Positions 11,290-21,528 of a DNA stretch of 64,000 nt are shown here, piece by piece (within the stretch, counting starts at the first letter, position 1; every line of letters begins with the position of its first letter). Where the stretch lies: NCBI GenBank assembly GCA_014281115.1, contig JACONQ010000007.1:1922001-1986000 (forward strand). Reading direction: 5' to 3'. This DNA is from Laburnicola sp. R22_1 (Eukaryota; Ascomycota; Dothideomycetes; Pleosporales; Didymosphaeriaceae). Below the pieces are notes generated by a model. That model was not told the DNA's origin. It ran no database searches and saw only the letters and a list, made by a program, of their open reading frames with translations. Made by a program: the position numbers and the translations under genes.

Positions 11290-14148
11290 AGAAGGTCCTA
11301 GCCCTAAAGGCTAAGGTGGACGTAAGAGACTATTTTCCTAAGTGGCTTCTAGACTAAGTAGAAGTTTTCTTAAGAGAACAAGCTAATAAACTTCCTCTAT
11401 TACAAGGCCCTAGAATTAATTACTTAATCCCCCTTATTAAGAAGAATAGAGAGACTCTAAAGATTCCCTTTAGCCCTCTTTATAGTATATTAAAGAAGAA
11501 ATTACTAGTTCTCTATAAGAAACTAATAGAGTATGTTAACTATAGCTTTATTTAGGTAAGTAAGTCTAGTGTTGTTACACTAGTGTGATTTATAAAAAAA
11601 CTTAGAGGAGGTTTATAATTTTATATAGACTATAGAGTGTTAAATACCTTCTTAAAGAAGGACTACTACCCTTTTTCTTTTATTAGGGAGATATTATAGC
11701 TTTTTACTAAAGCTAAGTGGCTAATAAAGTTAGATATAATTGAGGCCTTTTATAAGTTAAAGATACTAAAAAGAGAGAAATAGAAAATAGTTTTTTAAAC
11801 CTAGTTTAAGTTATATAAATAGCTAATAGTTCTCTTTAGACTAGCTAATATACTAAGTACCTTCTAGAGATATATTAACTATATTTTAAGAAAGTACTTA
11901 GATAACTTCTACTCTGCCTATATAGATAATATACTTATATTTTCTAGTAGATCTTTAAGGGACTATTAGAACAAAGTATAATAGATAGTAGAGAAGTTAG
12001 GCAAAATAGGGCTATACTTAAATATTAAGAAGTGTAAGTTTATAGTTACTAAAACTAAGCACTTTAGATTTATTATAAAGTATAAAAGGGAATTAGTATA
12101 GATTTAAAGAAGGTTAAAGCTATTTAGAATTAGGTTCTTTCTATAGATATAAAGGGTTTTTAGAGCTTTTTAAAAATTACTAACTTTTACTAAAAGTTTA
12201 TAAAGAACTTTATAGGAGTAGTATTCTTATTAATCAAATTAACTAGAAAGAAAACTCTCTTTTATAGGAGTAGAAATAATAGTACGCCTTTAACTACCTA
12301 AAAAAAAGTATTTTGCACTAAGCCTACACTAGCCTACTTTAATACTAAGAAGAAAGAAGCATTAAAGACTAACTTCTTAGGCTAGGCCTTTAAAGCCTAC
12401 TTCTTATAGTTTAATATAAAAGGAGTTCTTAGGCTAATTACCTACTTCTTTACTAAATAGACTTCTATAAAGGCAAACTATATAATTTATAATAAAGAGA
12501 TGCTTATAGTTACTAAAGCAACTAAGGAGTAGTATAATATACTTTAGCCTATTCCTATACGCTTATATACACTAATTATAAGAATTGTATATATTTTATA
12601 AAGTTTAGAAGGTTATATAAGAGGTATATACGCTAGGCTAAGACTCTTAGTAAATATAATATAATATTCTAATATAGACTAGAGCAATTATTAACTTAAG
12701 AGCAGATACCTTTTTACAACGCTAGTAGAATATACCTACTAATACAAAAAATAACTAGATTAAATTCTATAAAATTTAACTCCTTAAAAAGGTTTTCTTA
12801 AAGAATAGAAATAATAGACTCTAAATATCTATAGCCTTAGCAATATAAGCTTTGCCTAAGAGGCTTAACCCACCTAGGGAAAAAGAAAGCTAGGCTAAAT
12901 ATAAGGAACGCTAGTCTTTTTCTGCTTACTTACTAGGAAAGTTTCCCCTTAAATTGGAAATATACTCTTTAGTAGACCTAGACTTAAAAAAACTATAGTT
13001 TTATAGCTTAAAGAAAGATCTTATATTAAGAGAAGTAAAGAAGTGCGTTCTTTACTATAGGCGCATTTTTTTCTCTTTTCTAAACCTAAAGATTGCTATA
13101 TAAAAATGCAATATTAATAATACTAGATACCTCTAGTACTAGAAATAAAAATAGATCCTAGACTAGAAACTCCTATAGATAATACTAGTTACTACTGTCT
13201 ATAACTCCTTTATATTTAGGCACCTAGAAAGAGAGATTATTTATAAAATAGTTACTAAATTATATTTCTTGTTAGGAATATTAGACGTTATATATAAATT
13301 TATTAAGATCTATAATATATATAGAAAAACTAAGCTATAGAGAGACATAAAATAAAGACTACTAAAATCCCTTTTTCTTTTAGACTAGATATAGAAGAAG
13401 ATTTCTATAAACTTTATTACTAAGCTCCCTATAAGTAGGGGAAATATAAATATAATAGTAGTGTGTAATAAACTAGGATAAGGAATAGTTTTAGTTCTTT
13501 TACTATACTTAAAAGTAAAAATAGTAGTAAAGGTATTTCTTTATTATAATATAGTCTACTATTAGCTTTCTAATACTATAACCTCTAACTATAAAAGTTA
13601 ATTTATAAGGAACTTTTAGAGACATCTATATAAAAGAATAAAGATTTAGAGCAGGTTATTCTCCTTTAAATACTTAGAAACTAATAGTACTATAAACTAT
13701 ATAAATTCTATAATTAAAATATACCTCTACACCTTCATATAATAGAACTAAAAGAATTAGGCTCTACACTACCCTATAGCGCAAATAGCTATTAATAGGC
13801 AAGAAGCTATCTTTACTAAAGTAGTACTATTCTTTCTTTAGCATAGATATAATATAGACCTATCTAAGCTAGATATAGAAATAGAAGCTATTAACTATTA
13901 CTAGTAGGATTTATAGCTAGTAAAGTTTACTAAAGCTTTACTATATAAGTTTTAAGAAGATTTTATATTTATTTAAGCTAAAATAGCTAAGTTCTAATAA
14001 AAGTAAAAGTAGTAAGTAAACTAGCACTAGAGGGACGCTCCTATATTAAAGGAAGAAAATAAAGTCTAGCTCTAGTATAGGTACTATCTATCTAACATTT
14101 ATCCTAAATAGAAGTTAGACTAGAAAAACGCAAAGTTTATAATTATAT
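11290..14148 (+). pseudogene. Pol of gypsy G2: RT, RNase H and integrase core
   Basis: The reverse transcriptase is clear: LPLLQGPRINYLIPL near 11,390, FIKKLRGGL near 11,590, FYIDYRVLN near 11,620, LIKLDIIEAFYKL near 11,730, and YIDNILIFS near 11,918-11,945 (canonical YIDD, second Asp lost). RNase H follows around 12,300-12,600. The integrase core around 13,370-13,850 reads ISINFITKLPISRGN, where the first catalytic Asp is Asn (INF for DF), and includes a degraded ITSDRGSQF counterpart. The frame continues through the insertion at 14,166 to the C-terminal part at 15,345. Confidence 0.82.
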
Positions 14149-14165
14149 AAGTAGTAAACTTTTAT

Positions 14166-15327
14166 TAAAGATCTTTATTGTGTAGAGATTCTAGCTAAGA
14201 TTAAGTCCGCACTATCTATAAAGAGAAGTAAAATAGAAGGCACTATAACCTAGTACCTAGTATATAGTAGTAGTAACAAAATATATATAAAATAAAAATA
14301 ATTTTATTATTAGCGTTCTGTATAATAGTATTATTAACAGTAGTTAATAGATAGTCTGCTATCTAGCATAACTAAGTTACATGTTATCTCTTAACTAGTA
14401 GACTATTAGAGAGCTATAGTAGAGCGTAGAGTTGCAACTATAGTTTGCTATATATATATTGTATAAGTCTGCCTCTTACAATATCTATAATATTTAAAAA
14501 TTCTTCTCCTTTAATATACATAATACTAAGTCTTTTAAATTTAACTTTTTAATATATATAGCAAGTTAGCTTTCTAGCGTCCTAAGATTAAGTTGTTTAA
14601 TACCCGTAGTTAGATAGCTACTAGAGAATTTAAAACTAGTATAAATAACTAGCTAGGTAATGTTAGCTATCTAGCCTACCCGCTATAAGATATAGTTAAG
14701 GCAGGCCTACTAGAGGACTAGATTAATTACACTATCCTAGAGGTTACAACTAATAATTTGTTTAGGCTATATACTATTTTTACGCACCTCTAGATTTTTA
14801 AGTGCAAGGCTATCCTTTTATAAAGAGGCCTAAGCAATAATATAGCAATATTTATATAATAATAATAGCTCCTTACTATTATATTGTTAGTAAGGCTAGA
14901 GAATAGACTAAGATATAGTAGTGGGCGACTATTAAAGAAGGAGAGAGTATTTCTTATACGTTACTAGAGCGCGCACGCGCAGCTATAGCAAAAGAAGCTC
15001 CTAGTAGTAGTTAAGATCATATAGGCATATAAGGATAATAAGGAGTAAGGGCAGTAGCGCAAGAAGGGTAAGGGTAAGTGGTAGTAGGGGGAGTATAGAG
15101 GAGATAGGTAGTAGTAAGGTTCTAGGAGGCGGTATATAGCTCGCTAGTTGCGAGAGAAGATCTACTATAGGAGAGTAATAAAATAGTTAGGTTAGTTACT
15201 ATTATAATTATTGTTATTATTATTGCAGTAAAAAATATTATTAAAGAAATTATTAATTACGTAATATAGTAGTTAGTTAAACAGCCAGTCTGGAATTACG
15301 TAATATTATAAATTAACTCTAGGGGAG
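14166..15327 (-). mobile_element. 1.16-kb retroposon-like insertion, family 3 long form (F)
   Basis: Flanked by the identical 17-bp repeat AAGTAGTAAACTTTTAT (14,149-14,165 and 15,328-15,344); the G2 integrase frame continues directly across it (...VVNFYNIE...). Its left 250 bp is an inverted copy of the 317-bp element at 2,513-2,829, including the AATAAAG-containing end, so the shared end is the 3' end on the minus strand. The remaining 900 bp is less AT-rich and contains a plus-strand frame with few stops (GNVSYLAYPL near 14,660; NLFRLYTIF near 14,755) and Gln/Arg/Gly-rich text near 15,020-15,130. No reverse transcriptase or LTR pair was seen. Function unknown. Confidence 0.65.
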
Positions 15328-15344
15328 AAGTAGTAAACTTTTAT

Positions 15345-15560
15345 AATATAGAACTAAATATTCTATTTAGAGTTTACTTAGTATTGTTAGTAAATTATCT
15401 ACGCCTAGCTAAAGAAGACTTTCTCTCTGGCTAGGCTATAGATAATAGGAAACTAGAGACTATTATTATTAAAAAAGAAGAGGAATAGGTTATAAAAAAC
15501 ATTTTAGCTAAAAAACTTACTTAAAGGGGAGAAAGCTATAGAGATTACTATACTAAGTTA
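15345..15560 (+). pseudogene. Integrase C-terminus/chromodomain-type tail of G2
   Basis: Continues the G2 frame after the insertion: a segment matching the gypsy integrase C-terminal HVDLL region (LLVNYLRLAKEDFLSG), then an EEE-rich stretch and KNILAKKLT-RGESYRDYYTK, as in elements whose integrase ends in a chromodomain (WVVEEIL...KW pattern). Former Trp and Gln codons are stops. Confidence 0.7.
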
Positions 15561-16131
15561 AGTAGTTAAATAATACTAACCTAACTTAGGAACCTATTAT
15601 AAATCTCTTTACTATAAAGGTATTAGATTACTAGAAAATATACACCTTTTTATTTTAAAATAATAATAGAAAGTTATTTATAAACTTTTATAAAAGCTTT
15701 CTAAACTAGCAAATATACTATAGCTTCTAGCATAGAAGTTATATTCTTAGTAAAGAACTTAGAAAGCCTTTACTAAAGAAAGATTAGAATAAGTCTAGAC
15801 CTCTAGTCCTCCTACTAATTATTTAAGAATTAGTAGATAATAAGACTATAATTTACTTAAAAAGTAGGAAATATATAAAGAAGTACTATAAATTATTTAG
15901 AAGTATTAGCTCTAGTATAAGCTAGTAAAAAAGGGAGAATTGTTCTCCCTATAATAAAATAATATAGATCCTAAGTAGTAAGAAGTAGGGCAATTAGAAA
16001 GAAGGAAAAAGAGGGCTATTTAAAGAAGGATATTATAAAAAAGGGAGAATAGATATAGCGTAACTAAAAAAATTAAAGTATTTTAGAAGCTAAGCTTATA
16101 ACTTAGCTATACCTATAAAGTTATAAATTAT
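15561..16131 (+). other. G2 3' region, unassigned
   Basis: Follows the chromodomain-like tail. A Lys/Glu-rich, stop-laden frame is present but no family was recognised. It ends at the poly(A)-tailed retroposon at 16,146. Confidence 0.35.
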
Positions 16132-16145
16132 ATAAAAAAAAACAC

Positions 16146-16301
16146 GGGTGCGCTAAGCCCGCTTAGCGAACTTGTAACGCGCTAACTCTTTTTATTAACA
16201 CTACCTTAAAACGCTTTTTTGTGTATACAACAGCAGAAGGAATATCTGCTATTATTGTAATATTTTTATTAGAAACCTCTTAGTCGCCAAAAAAAACCAC
16301 C
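16146..16301 (+). mobile_element. Short poly(A)-tailed retroposon, family 2, copy S2a
   Basis: About 156 bp, starting with a GTGCGCTAAGCCCGCTTAGC stem-forming head and ending in TTAGTCGCCAAAAAAAA. It is flanked by ATAAAAAAAAACAC (16,132-16,145) and ATAAAAAAACAC (16,302-16,313), the run length differing. Related copies end at 20,042 and 44,294. The A-rich tail and duplication indicate a SINE-like retroposon. Confidence 0.7.
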
Positions 16302-16313
16302 ATAAAAAAACAC

Positions 16314-17977
16314 CTCTAGACCTCTATAATGAGACTAGATACAAGAATAGAAAAATTCTAATATTCTAAAAGAATAAATAGAAATACTACTCCTTCCTTA
16401 TAAACTTACTCTTACTAGATTAGAATTAAGGTCTATTTTCTTAACCTTCTTATAAAGAATAGCAATCTAATTAAAACTAATAGTTATAAAATCTAGAATC
16501 TACTTAATATACTCTAAAAGAGCAGCAATTTTATAACGTTTTAATATTTTACTAGTGCAGATAATCTTTATAATATCTAGGATAAGCTTAACTAGATCCT
16601 AATAGGGAGGCACTAAAATAGGTAAAGTAAAAGTAGCGATTAACTATAGTATAATATTAGCTAAAGAAAATAAACTCTAAAAGAAACCTAGGACTTATAG
16701 CAAGTTTATTAGAAAAAGATTAGAGGATAGTATAAGTATTCTACTAAACTATAAGAATTTAATATAGAAGCTCTATATTCTATCTAAAACGTCTATTATT
16801 AGTGTTATCTATCTTTTAGGGCTTAACTTAAGCACTTTAAATAGCGAAGCTATACTTATAGATTAAGATATTAAGATAAGCTTACTAGAGATTAATAAGG
16901 GGCTTACTAGTATAACTATTACTATAAAGAATATATTCTTGAATAGAGTTAGCAAATTTAGTCTCAGCAGAGTTCTTTTATAAGCTATTCTGGATCTAAA
17001 ATATAAATTAATAAGGAAGAGGTTTACTAAAGAATTATTATATCTTACCTAAATACTTACTAGAGTAAATAATATAAGCCCTATAGTTATACTTCTTTTC
17101 TATAAGCCTTTATATAGAGAAAATAAGCTACTTAAGGCAGCGCTAGTAGGTCTTCTTATATATATATGCGGCCTTAAAGACGCACTTCTTAGATATTATA
17201 TAAATAGCCTTAAGGGTTTTATAATTATAACTTAAGTTCTTAAAAAACTACTTAGAATTAGTAAAGAATAATATAAAAGAACTAAGAAACTAACCTTATA
17301 ATAGTTCTTTATAGTCCTATTACGTATAAACTCCTTAAGGTCCTTAGCACTATAGATATTTAGAGTAGGTAGTAAAGGCTTATTATTATAAGTAAAAGTG
17401 CTATAAGTTGCAATCTTTATAGGGAATATTAAACTATAGTTAAGCTAGCCTTTAGACGCTTGCTTAGAGTTATAAGGACTACTATAAGGTATTACTTATT
17501 AGCTCTAACTATAATAGAGATTAATAATAAGAAAGATAGTAAATATAGTATAAAAGTAGAAGTAGTAATTAGGATATAGCGTAATATTAATAAAGAGTGT
17601 TGTAGATATAGTAGTAGAGTAGAGGGGAAAAGTAGAATTAAGGTAGAAATCTTTTCATTTGCCTTAGCTAGAGCAAATAACACTAGCGCGAATTCTTAAC
17701 TAAAATAGGTAGCTACGCTATAGAAACTAAAAGAGATAAATATAAACGTGTTAGATATAATAACTAGGTTGTCCTACTAAAGGTAGGAGGATAGGAGTTT
17801 AGTACTCTCTTTAGCTAAAGTACGCTTAGAACTTTATAGAGGCTTAGAGCACTATCACTAGTATATATAGTATTAAATTTATTCTTAAGACTTTGGGCGC
17901 ACAAAAGGGGAATTAGTGCTATTACTATAGGAAGTATAGAATATAATGCTAGAATTTTTTTTAGGGGGGGAGAGATA
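16314..17977 (+). other. 3' internal region of G2 and polypurine tract
   Basis: No protein family was recognised in 16,314-17,950 on either strand. The final bases before the LTR, from about 17,955, are T8 followed by AGGGGGGGAGAGA, the polypurine tract that primes plus-strand synthesis. Small open frames here are not supported by motifs. Confidence 0.55.
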
Positions 17978-18153
17978 TATAAGAGGGTAAGCGCCCTTCT
18001 ATAGTTACTTAGCCTATTACCTTAGAGTTCTAGGTCTGTGCTTTCGCTAAGCTAGGAGTATATATAAGTCTATAGCTAGAGTTACTATTAAACTCTATTA
18101 AATTTATAAGTTCACTTAGGCAACTCTAATCTCTTAGTCTAAAGCCCCTTATA
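17978..18153 (+). repeat. 3' LTR of G2
   Basis: 176 bp; begins TATAAGAGGG where the left LTR has TGTGAGGGG, and ends CCCCTTATA. Followed directly by the AAGAT duplication. Confidence 0.9.
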
Positions 18154-18158
18154 AAGAT

Positions 18159-18848
18159 TGCTAGATATTAACTAAGAAAAGGGCTATTATATATTAACGA
18201 CTAACTATATATTCCTAATAATAAGAAGCTTTATATGCGTATCCTTAAGTAAGCCTATAATAGTATTACTACTAGACACGTTAGTTATAAGGGTACTTAT
18301 AAACGCGTTAGTTACTAGTGCTACTAGCTATATATAATATATACTATTACCTATTATATCTACGCGTATATATTTTATTACTATAGTAAGCTATACTATA
18401 ATGCTAAATATAGTTTGCTGTACCTACTACTAATTCTAGACTATTATTAGAAATTAATCTTAATAGACTTTATTATTAGCTTACTATTATATTATAATAA
18501 TAGTAAGGTCTATACAGCTATTATAGTTATTATAGATTAGCTTAGTAAAAGAAGAAGTTTATCCCTATAGTTAAGATTATAGCTAAGATAGTTATAGAAG
18601 CCTTTATTACCTATATCTAGTACGAGAAGGATTTCTAAAGGACGTTATTAGTAATTATAGTTAATAGTTTATATCTTATTTCTAAAAATAACTTTATAAA
18701 CGCTTTAGCACAAAACTATAACTATCTACTAGTTAGTATCCTAAGACTAACAGTTAGATAGAGATTACTAATACTATACTAAAGAAGTACTTATATATAT
18801 ATATATTAACTATTAATAGAATAACTAGGCTTTATACTTACCTATAGT
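18159..18848 (+). pseudogene. Integrase core of gypsy G1
   Basis: Resumes the G1 frame after G2. It covers the HHCC zinc-finger remnant and the catalytic core, where an EINLNRLYYQL-type text replaces the canonical EI-DFI segment and an IVVIDRLSK-like segment follows near 18,520. The frame stops at 18,848 at the 1.19-kb insertion and continues at 20,043 with LYLPIVEFITN. Many stops. Confidence 0.7.
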
Positions 18849-19077
18849 CGCATTATTTACTTGGTGTTAATTACCTTTTTAATATATTTTTTAAATTAAG
18901 CCTGCGTAGGTTAGGATGGAAAGACCGCTCTAGTCCAGCGCCTAAAAATACAATCTACTCCCAGTCTCTGCCAACGTAATAATAGTTTATAAGGACAGTT
19001 TATAAATTGCGCACTCGCCCCCTAATTATCTATAAGCGCTCTAACACCTATTAAGTCACTTAAAGCGTGCATAGAAA

Positions 19078-19229
19078 ACTAACTCTTACTCTATTATTGC
19101 TATTGTTAGCAATCGCTTATGCGGCACACTTATACAACGCGTGCTTATAGAAAACTAACTCTTACTCTATTATTGCTATTGTTAGCAATCGCGTCACATT
19201 TGCGCGCTGCTATGCGGCACACTTATACA
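19078..19229. repeat. Internal tandem duplication in insertion A
   Basis: A block containing AAAACTAACTCTTACTCTAT and GCTATTGTTAGCAATCGC occurs twice (about 19,078 and 19,153), each followed by a GCGGCACACTTATACAACGC segment (19,121 and 19,213). The second unit carries extra bases (TCACATTTGCGCGCTGC). The two copies are almost identical, so the duplication is recent or escaped RIP. Confidence 0.75.
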
Positions 19230-19472
19230 ACGCACTTACTAGCAATATTCCCTCCCTAGCAACTTATTAATAAATATCTTCTTCTCTTTCCCCTTAATCC
19301 TGCCCTCTATTGCTGCCTTTCTAACTAGCAGCAACGTAAGGAACTGTAGTGGGAACTCTGTGCATCTATTATCACTACTCCTATAGTCACTAATCTATTG
19401 CCAGCCCAACTAGTACACTAGGACTGCCTTATATAGGGTGAGGTATACCTTCTACTTCCTATTAACAATGCC

Positions 19473-19757
19473 CTAGACAGAGTAGTATTTTAGTATAGAC
19501 CTGGCGACAGCGGCGAGCGGATGAATCTTTAGAGCGTACTTTTGGGCGGCCTTAACAGCGGCATTGGCATTAAAGCTTAGGAAGATAGCAGGAAATAGAG
19601 TAGTAGAAGTCTCCTTAAGATCGACTTTAATATATAGATAGAGCGTTAATATACCTATAGTGTGTAAGCTCCTACTTAGCATGTATCTCACAAGTAGCAC
19701 AAACCTACTATTATGGCTATTACTAGCAATCTTTAGAGATAATAGTGAAGAAGACAA
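19473..19757 (-). CDS. Hypothetical 94-residue frame in insertion A
   Basis: An open minus-strand frame whose central part (LKETSTTLFPAIFLSFNANA then AAQKYALKIHPLAA) has a recognisable but degraded equivalent on the minus strand of insertion B around 30,430-30,560 (LNKTPTITLRPTIYLSIN, then AKEYTLKIRDAAL). Conservation of Thr, Pro, Ile, Leu-Ser, Asn and the YxLKI segment suggests this strand once encoded protein. The family was not recognised. It runs opposite to the poly(A) end of the insertion, which is odd. The true start is unknown. Confidence 0.3.
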   Translation of the reverse strand: MSSSLLSLKIASNSHNSRFVLLVRYMLSRSLHTIGILTLYLYIKVDLKETSTTLFPAIFLSFNANAAVKAAQKYALKIHPLAAVARSILKYYSV

Positions 19758-20060
19758 TAGTTACAGCGTTATACTAGTTGCGGCGTCAGCGCTGTCTTAT
19801 ACCTTTCTTCTCTCCACTCTAAACCGTTGTACAGCGATATAGCCTTACCCATAGTTTTATATATAGATTTTTTTAGTTAGAGTAGGCGCGCCAAGCTTGC
19901 TAAGCTCGCTTAGCTCGCTTGTAAAACGCTAACCCCTTTTTATTAACACCTTAAAACGCTTTTCTGTATATATAATAGTAGGAGGAATATCTACTATTGT
20001 TGTAATATTTTTATTAGAAACCCCTTAGTCGCAAAAAAAAAATTTATACTTACCTATAGT

Positions 20061-21320
20061 AGAGTTTATTACTAACTTATTAATTAGTAAATTAACTAGT
20101 GTTATACCTTTTATTATAACTAAGGGCTACTTACTATATAATAGTACTAAATCTATACTATTATATAATATTAAGTTAGTAAGTAGAGACCCTACTACTA
20201 CTAGCAAGTGCCTACTTATAGCGCTAGCCTATATAGACTATTAACGCGTAGATAACTCTATTAACTTCCTTATTTAGCTCCGTAATTTCTTATATAATAA
20301 TCTATAATAGGGGTAAACTAAGTAAACTAAATATACTAACGCAAAACATATACCTACACTCTACTTTAAGGTTAGTAATAAAGTAATATTAGACGCGCGT
20401 AACTTAAAGACTAAGAGATCTAGCTCTTTGCTTAACTATAAAAATAGGAAACTTTTTTATATTATTTATATTATTAATAATATAGTATATAAACTTAACT
20501 TACCTAAGGAGGTAGATTAGCTATATAACATTTTTACTTATAACTACTATACCCTTATAATAAGACACTACTTAATAGGCAGACGTATAGCAAAGATAAT
20601 ATACTATTAGATAAGTGTATAGATAAAGAATATAAGATAAAGACTATACTTATCTATTATTTAAATAAGTTTAAGAATGACCTATATATACCTAACTATA
20701 GCATTATAGAATATAAGATTATATAGAATAGATTTAATAATTCTACCTAGGAGCTATACTATAATCTACTTAATTGCCTTTAACTTATTGCTAGATTTTA
20801 TACTAAGAATCTAAGGAAGCCTACTATACTATATAACTTTAATAAGCTTATTGTGTGCTAGAATATTATTACAGATCTTATTATCCATCTTATTACAAAC
20901 GCCTACTTTAATACCTAGAAATAGATAGATATAGGTTTTAAGTTAGTAATAGATAGTAGTCCCCTTAGAAATCCTTCTTACAATAACTCTCTTAGTAAGG
21001 CAGCTTATACTATCTTATGCAATAATAATCTTAGTAATAACAGTAATATAATAATACTAATAAATATTAATAAGTTAGGTTAAATTTATAGTAATTACTA
21101 TTAAATTACTATAAAGATTAGAATAATTAAAAATAGAGCGTAATAAAACGTAATAGTGTATAATAGAGTATAATAGTGTGATAAAGTGTAATAGTACGTA
21201 ATAGAGTGTAATAGTTATATAGAAGTTAATTATTATATAGTTATATAGAGATTAATATATAGTTATACTAAAATAGATCTTAGTAGTACTAGAGTCGCTA
21301 CTAAGGAGGAAAGAAAGTAG
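20061..21320 (+). pseudogene. Integrase C-terminus and chromodomain of gypsy G1, then 3' UTR
   Basis: LYLPIVEFITN resumes the integrase (gypsy LLPMAEFAYN region). It is followed by TKGYLLYNSTKSI, a KVSNKVILDARNLKTKR segment and INNIVYKLNLPKEV near 20,480-20,520, the classic gypsy integrase tail. A degraded chromodomain lies around 20,640-20,830 (YFSKFKNDLYIL then ELYYNLLNC). The 3' UTR includes GTAATAGWG repeats near 21,130-21,210 and a purine tract AAGGAGGAAAGAAAGTAG before the LTR. Confidence 0.7.
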
Positions 21321-21528
21321 TGTTTCTAATCTAAGGTGCAGGCCCCTCGCTTATATTATATTACCCTTTTAGGACTAGCGGTATTACTAAGCAAGGTCCT
21401 AAGCGAGGCTATATATATAGTCTGCCTATATACCCACCTTATGTAGGTATTGCTACTATCTTATATTTAGATCCTAATTACTACTATTATCTTATATACA
21501 GTGCGATAACCCCTATAGTATTTTTATA
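21321..21528 (+). repeat. 3' LTR of G1
   Basis: 208 bp, starting TGTTTCTAATC and ending TTTTTATA, where the left LTR has CCCTTACA. Followed by CTAGC, partner of TTAGC at 2,126-2,130. Confidence 0.87.

Larger units (their letters stand above)
8788..18153 (+). mobile_element. Ty3/gypsy LTR retrotransposon G2, nested in G1
   Basis: Two 176-bp LTRs bound 9.37 kb flanked by AAGAT on both sides (8,783-8,787; 18,154-18,158). The G1 integrase frame reads across the two flanks. A tract TTTAGGGGGGGAGAGA just left of the right LTR is the polypurine tract, giving plus orientation. Order: minisatellite, gag, RT, RNase H, integrase, chromodomain-type C terminus, then about 2.4 kb of unassigned sequence. 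A 1.16-kb insertion (14,166-15,327) and a poly(A)-tailed retroposon (16,146-16,301) are nested in it. All coding is riddled with stops. Confidence 0.9.
18849..20042 (+). mobile_element. 1.19-kb retroposon-like insertion, family 2 long form (A)
   Basis: Flanked by the identical 18-bp repeat TTTATACTTACCTATAGT (18,831-18,848; 20,043-20,060), so its limits are firm. The last 160 bp (19,884-20,042) is a copy of the family-2 short element, ending TTAGTCGC plus an A-run. The 5' part (AGGTTAGGATGGAAAGACCG near 18,910) and centre (CAACTAGTACACTAGGACTG near 19,407) resemble the 1.14-kb insertion at 29,822-30,961. It is clearly less RIP-affected than the surrounding gypsy. A 94-codon minus-strand frame (19,473-19,757) has a degraded counterpart in the other copy. 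No RT seen. Confidence 0.75.
2131..21528 (+). mobile_element. Ty3/gypsy LTR retrotransposon G1 with nested insertions
   Basis: The element runs between two 208-bp LTRs and is flanked by TTAGC (2,126-2,130) and CTAGC (21,529-21,533), a 5-bp duplication with one C-to-T change. A purine tract at 21,303-21,320 precedes the right LTR and fixes plus orientation. Internal order is leader with minisatellite, gag with zinc knuckle, protease, reverse transcriptase, RNase H, integrase and chromodomain. G2 (8,788-18,153), a 1.19-kb insertion (18,849-20,042) and a 317-bp insertion (2,513-2,829) interrupt it; its own length is roughly 8.5 kb. It split the copia relic C1, whose frame continues across the two flanks. 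Stop codons fill every domain. Confidence 0.88.

Noticed and set aside
17492..17683. 63-codon minus-strand Leu/Ser-rich open frame
   Set aside because: No start context, domain or homologue in the window; looks like an AT-rich chance frame in the G2 3' region.
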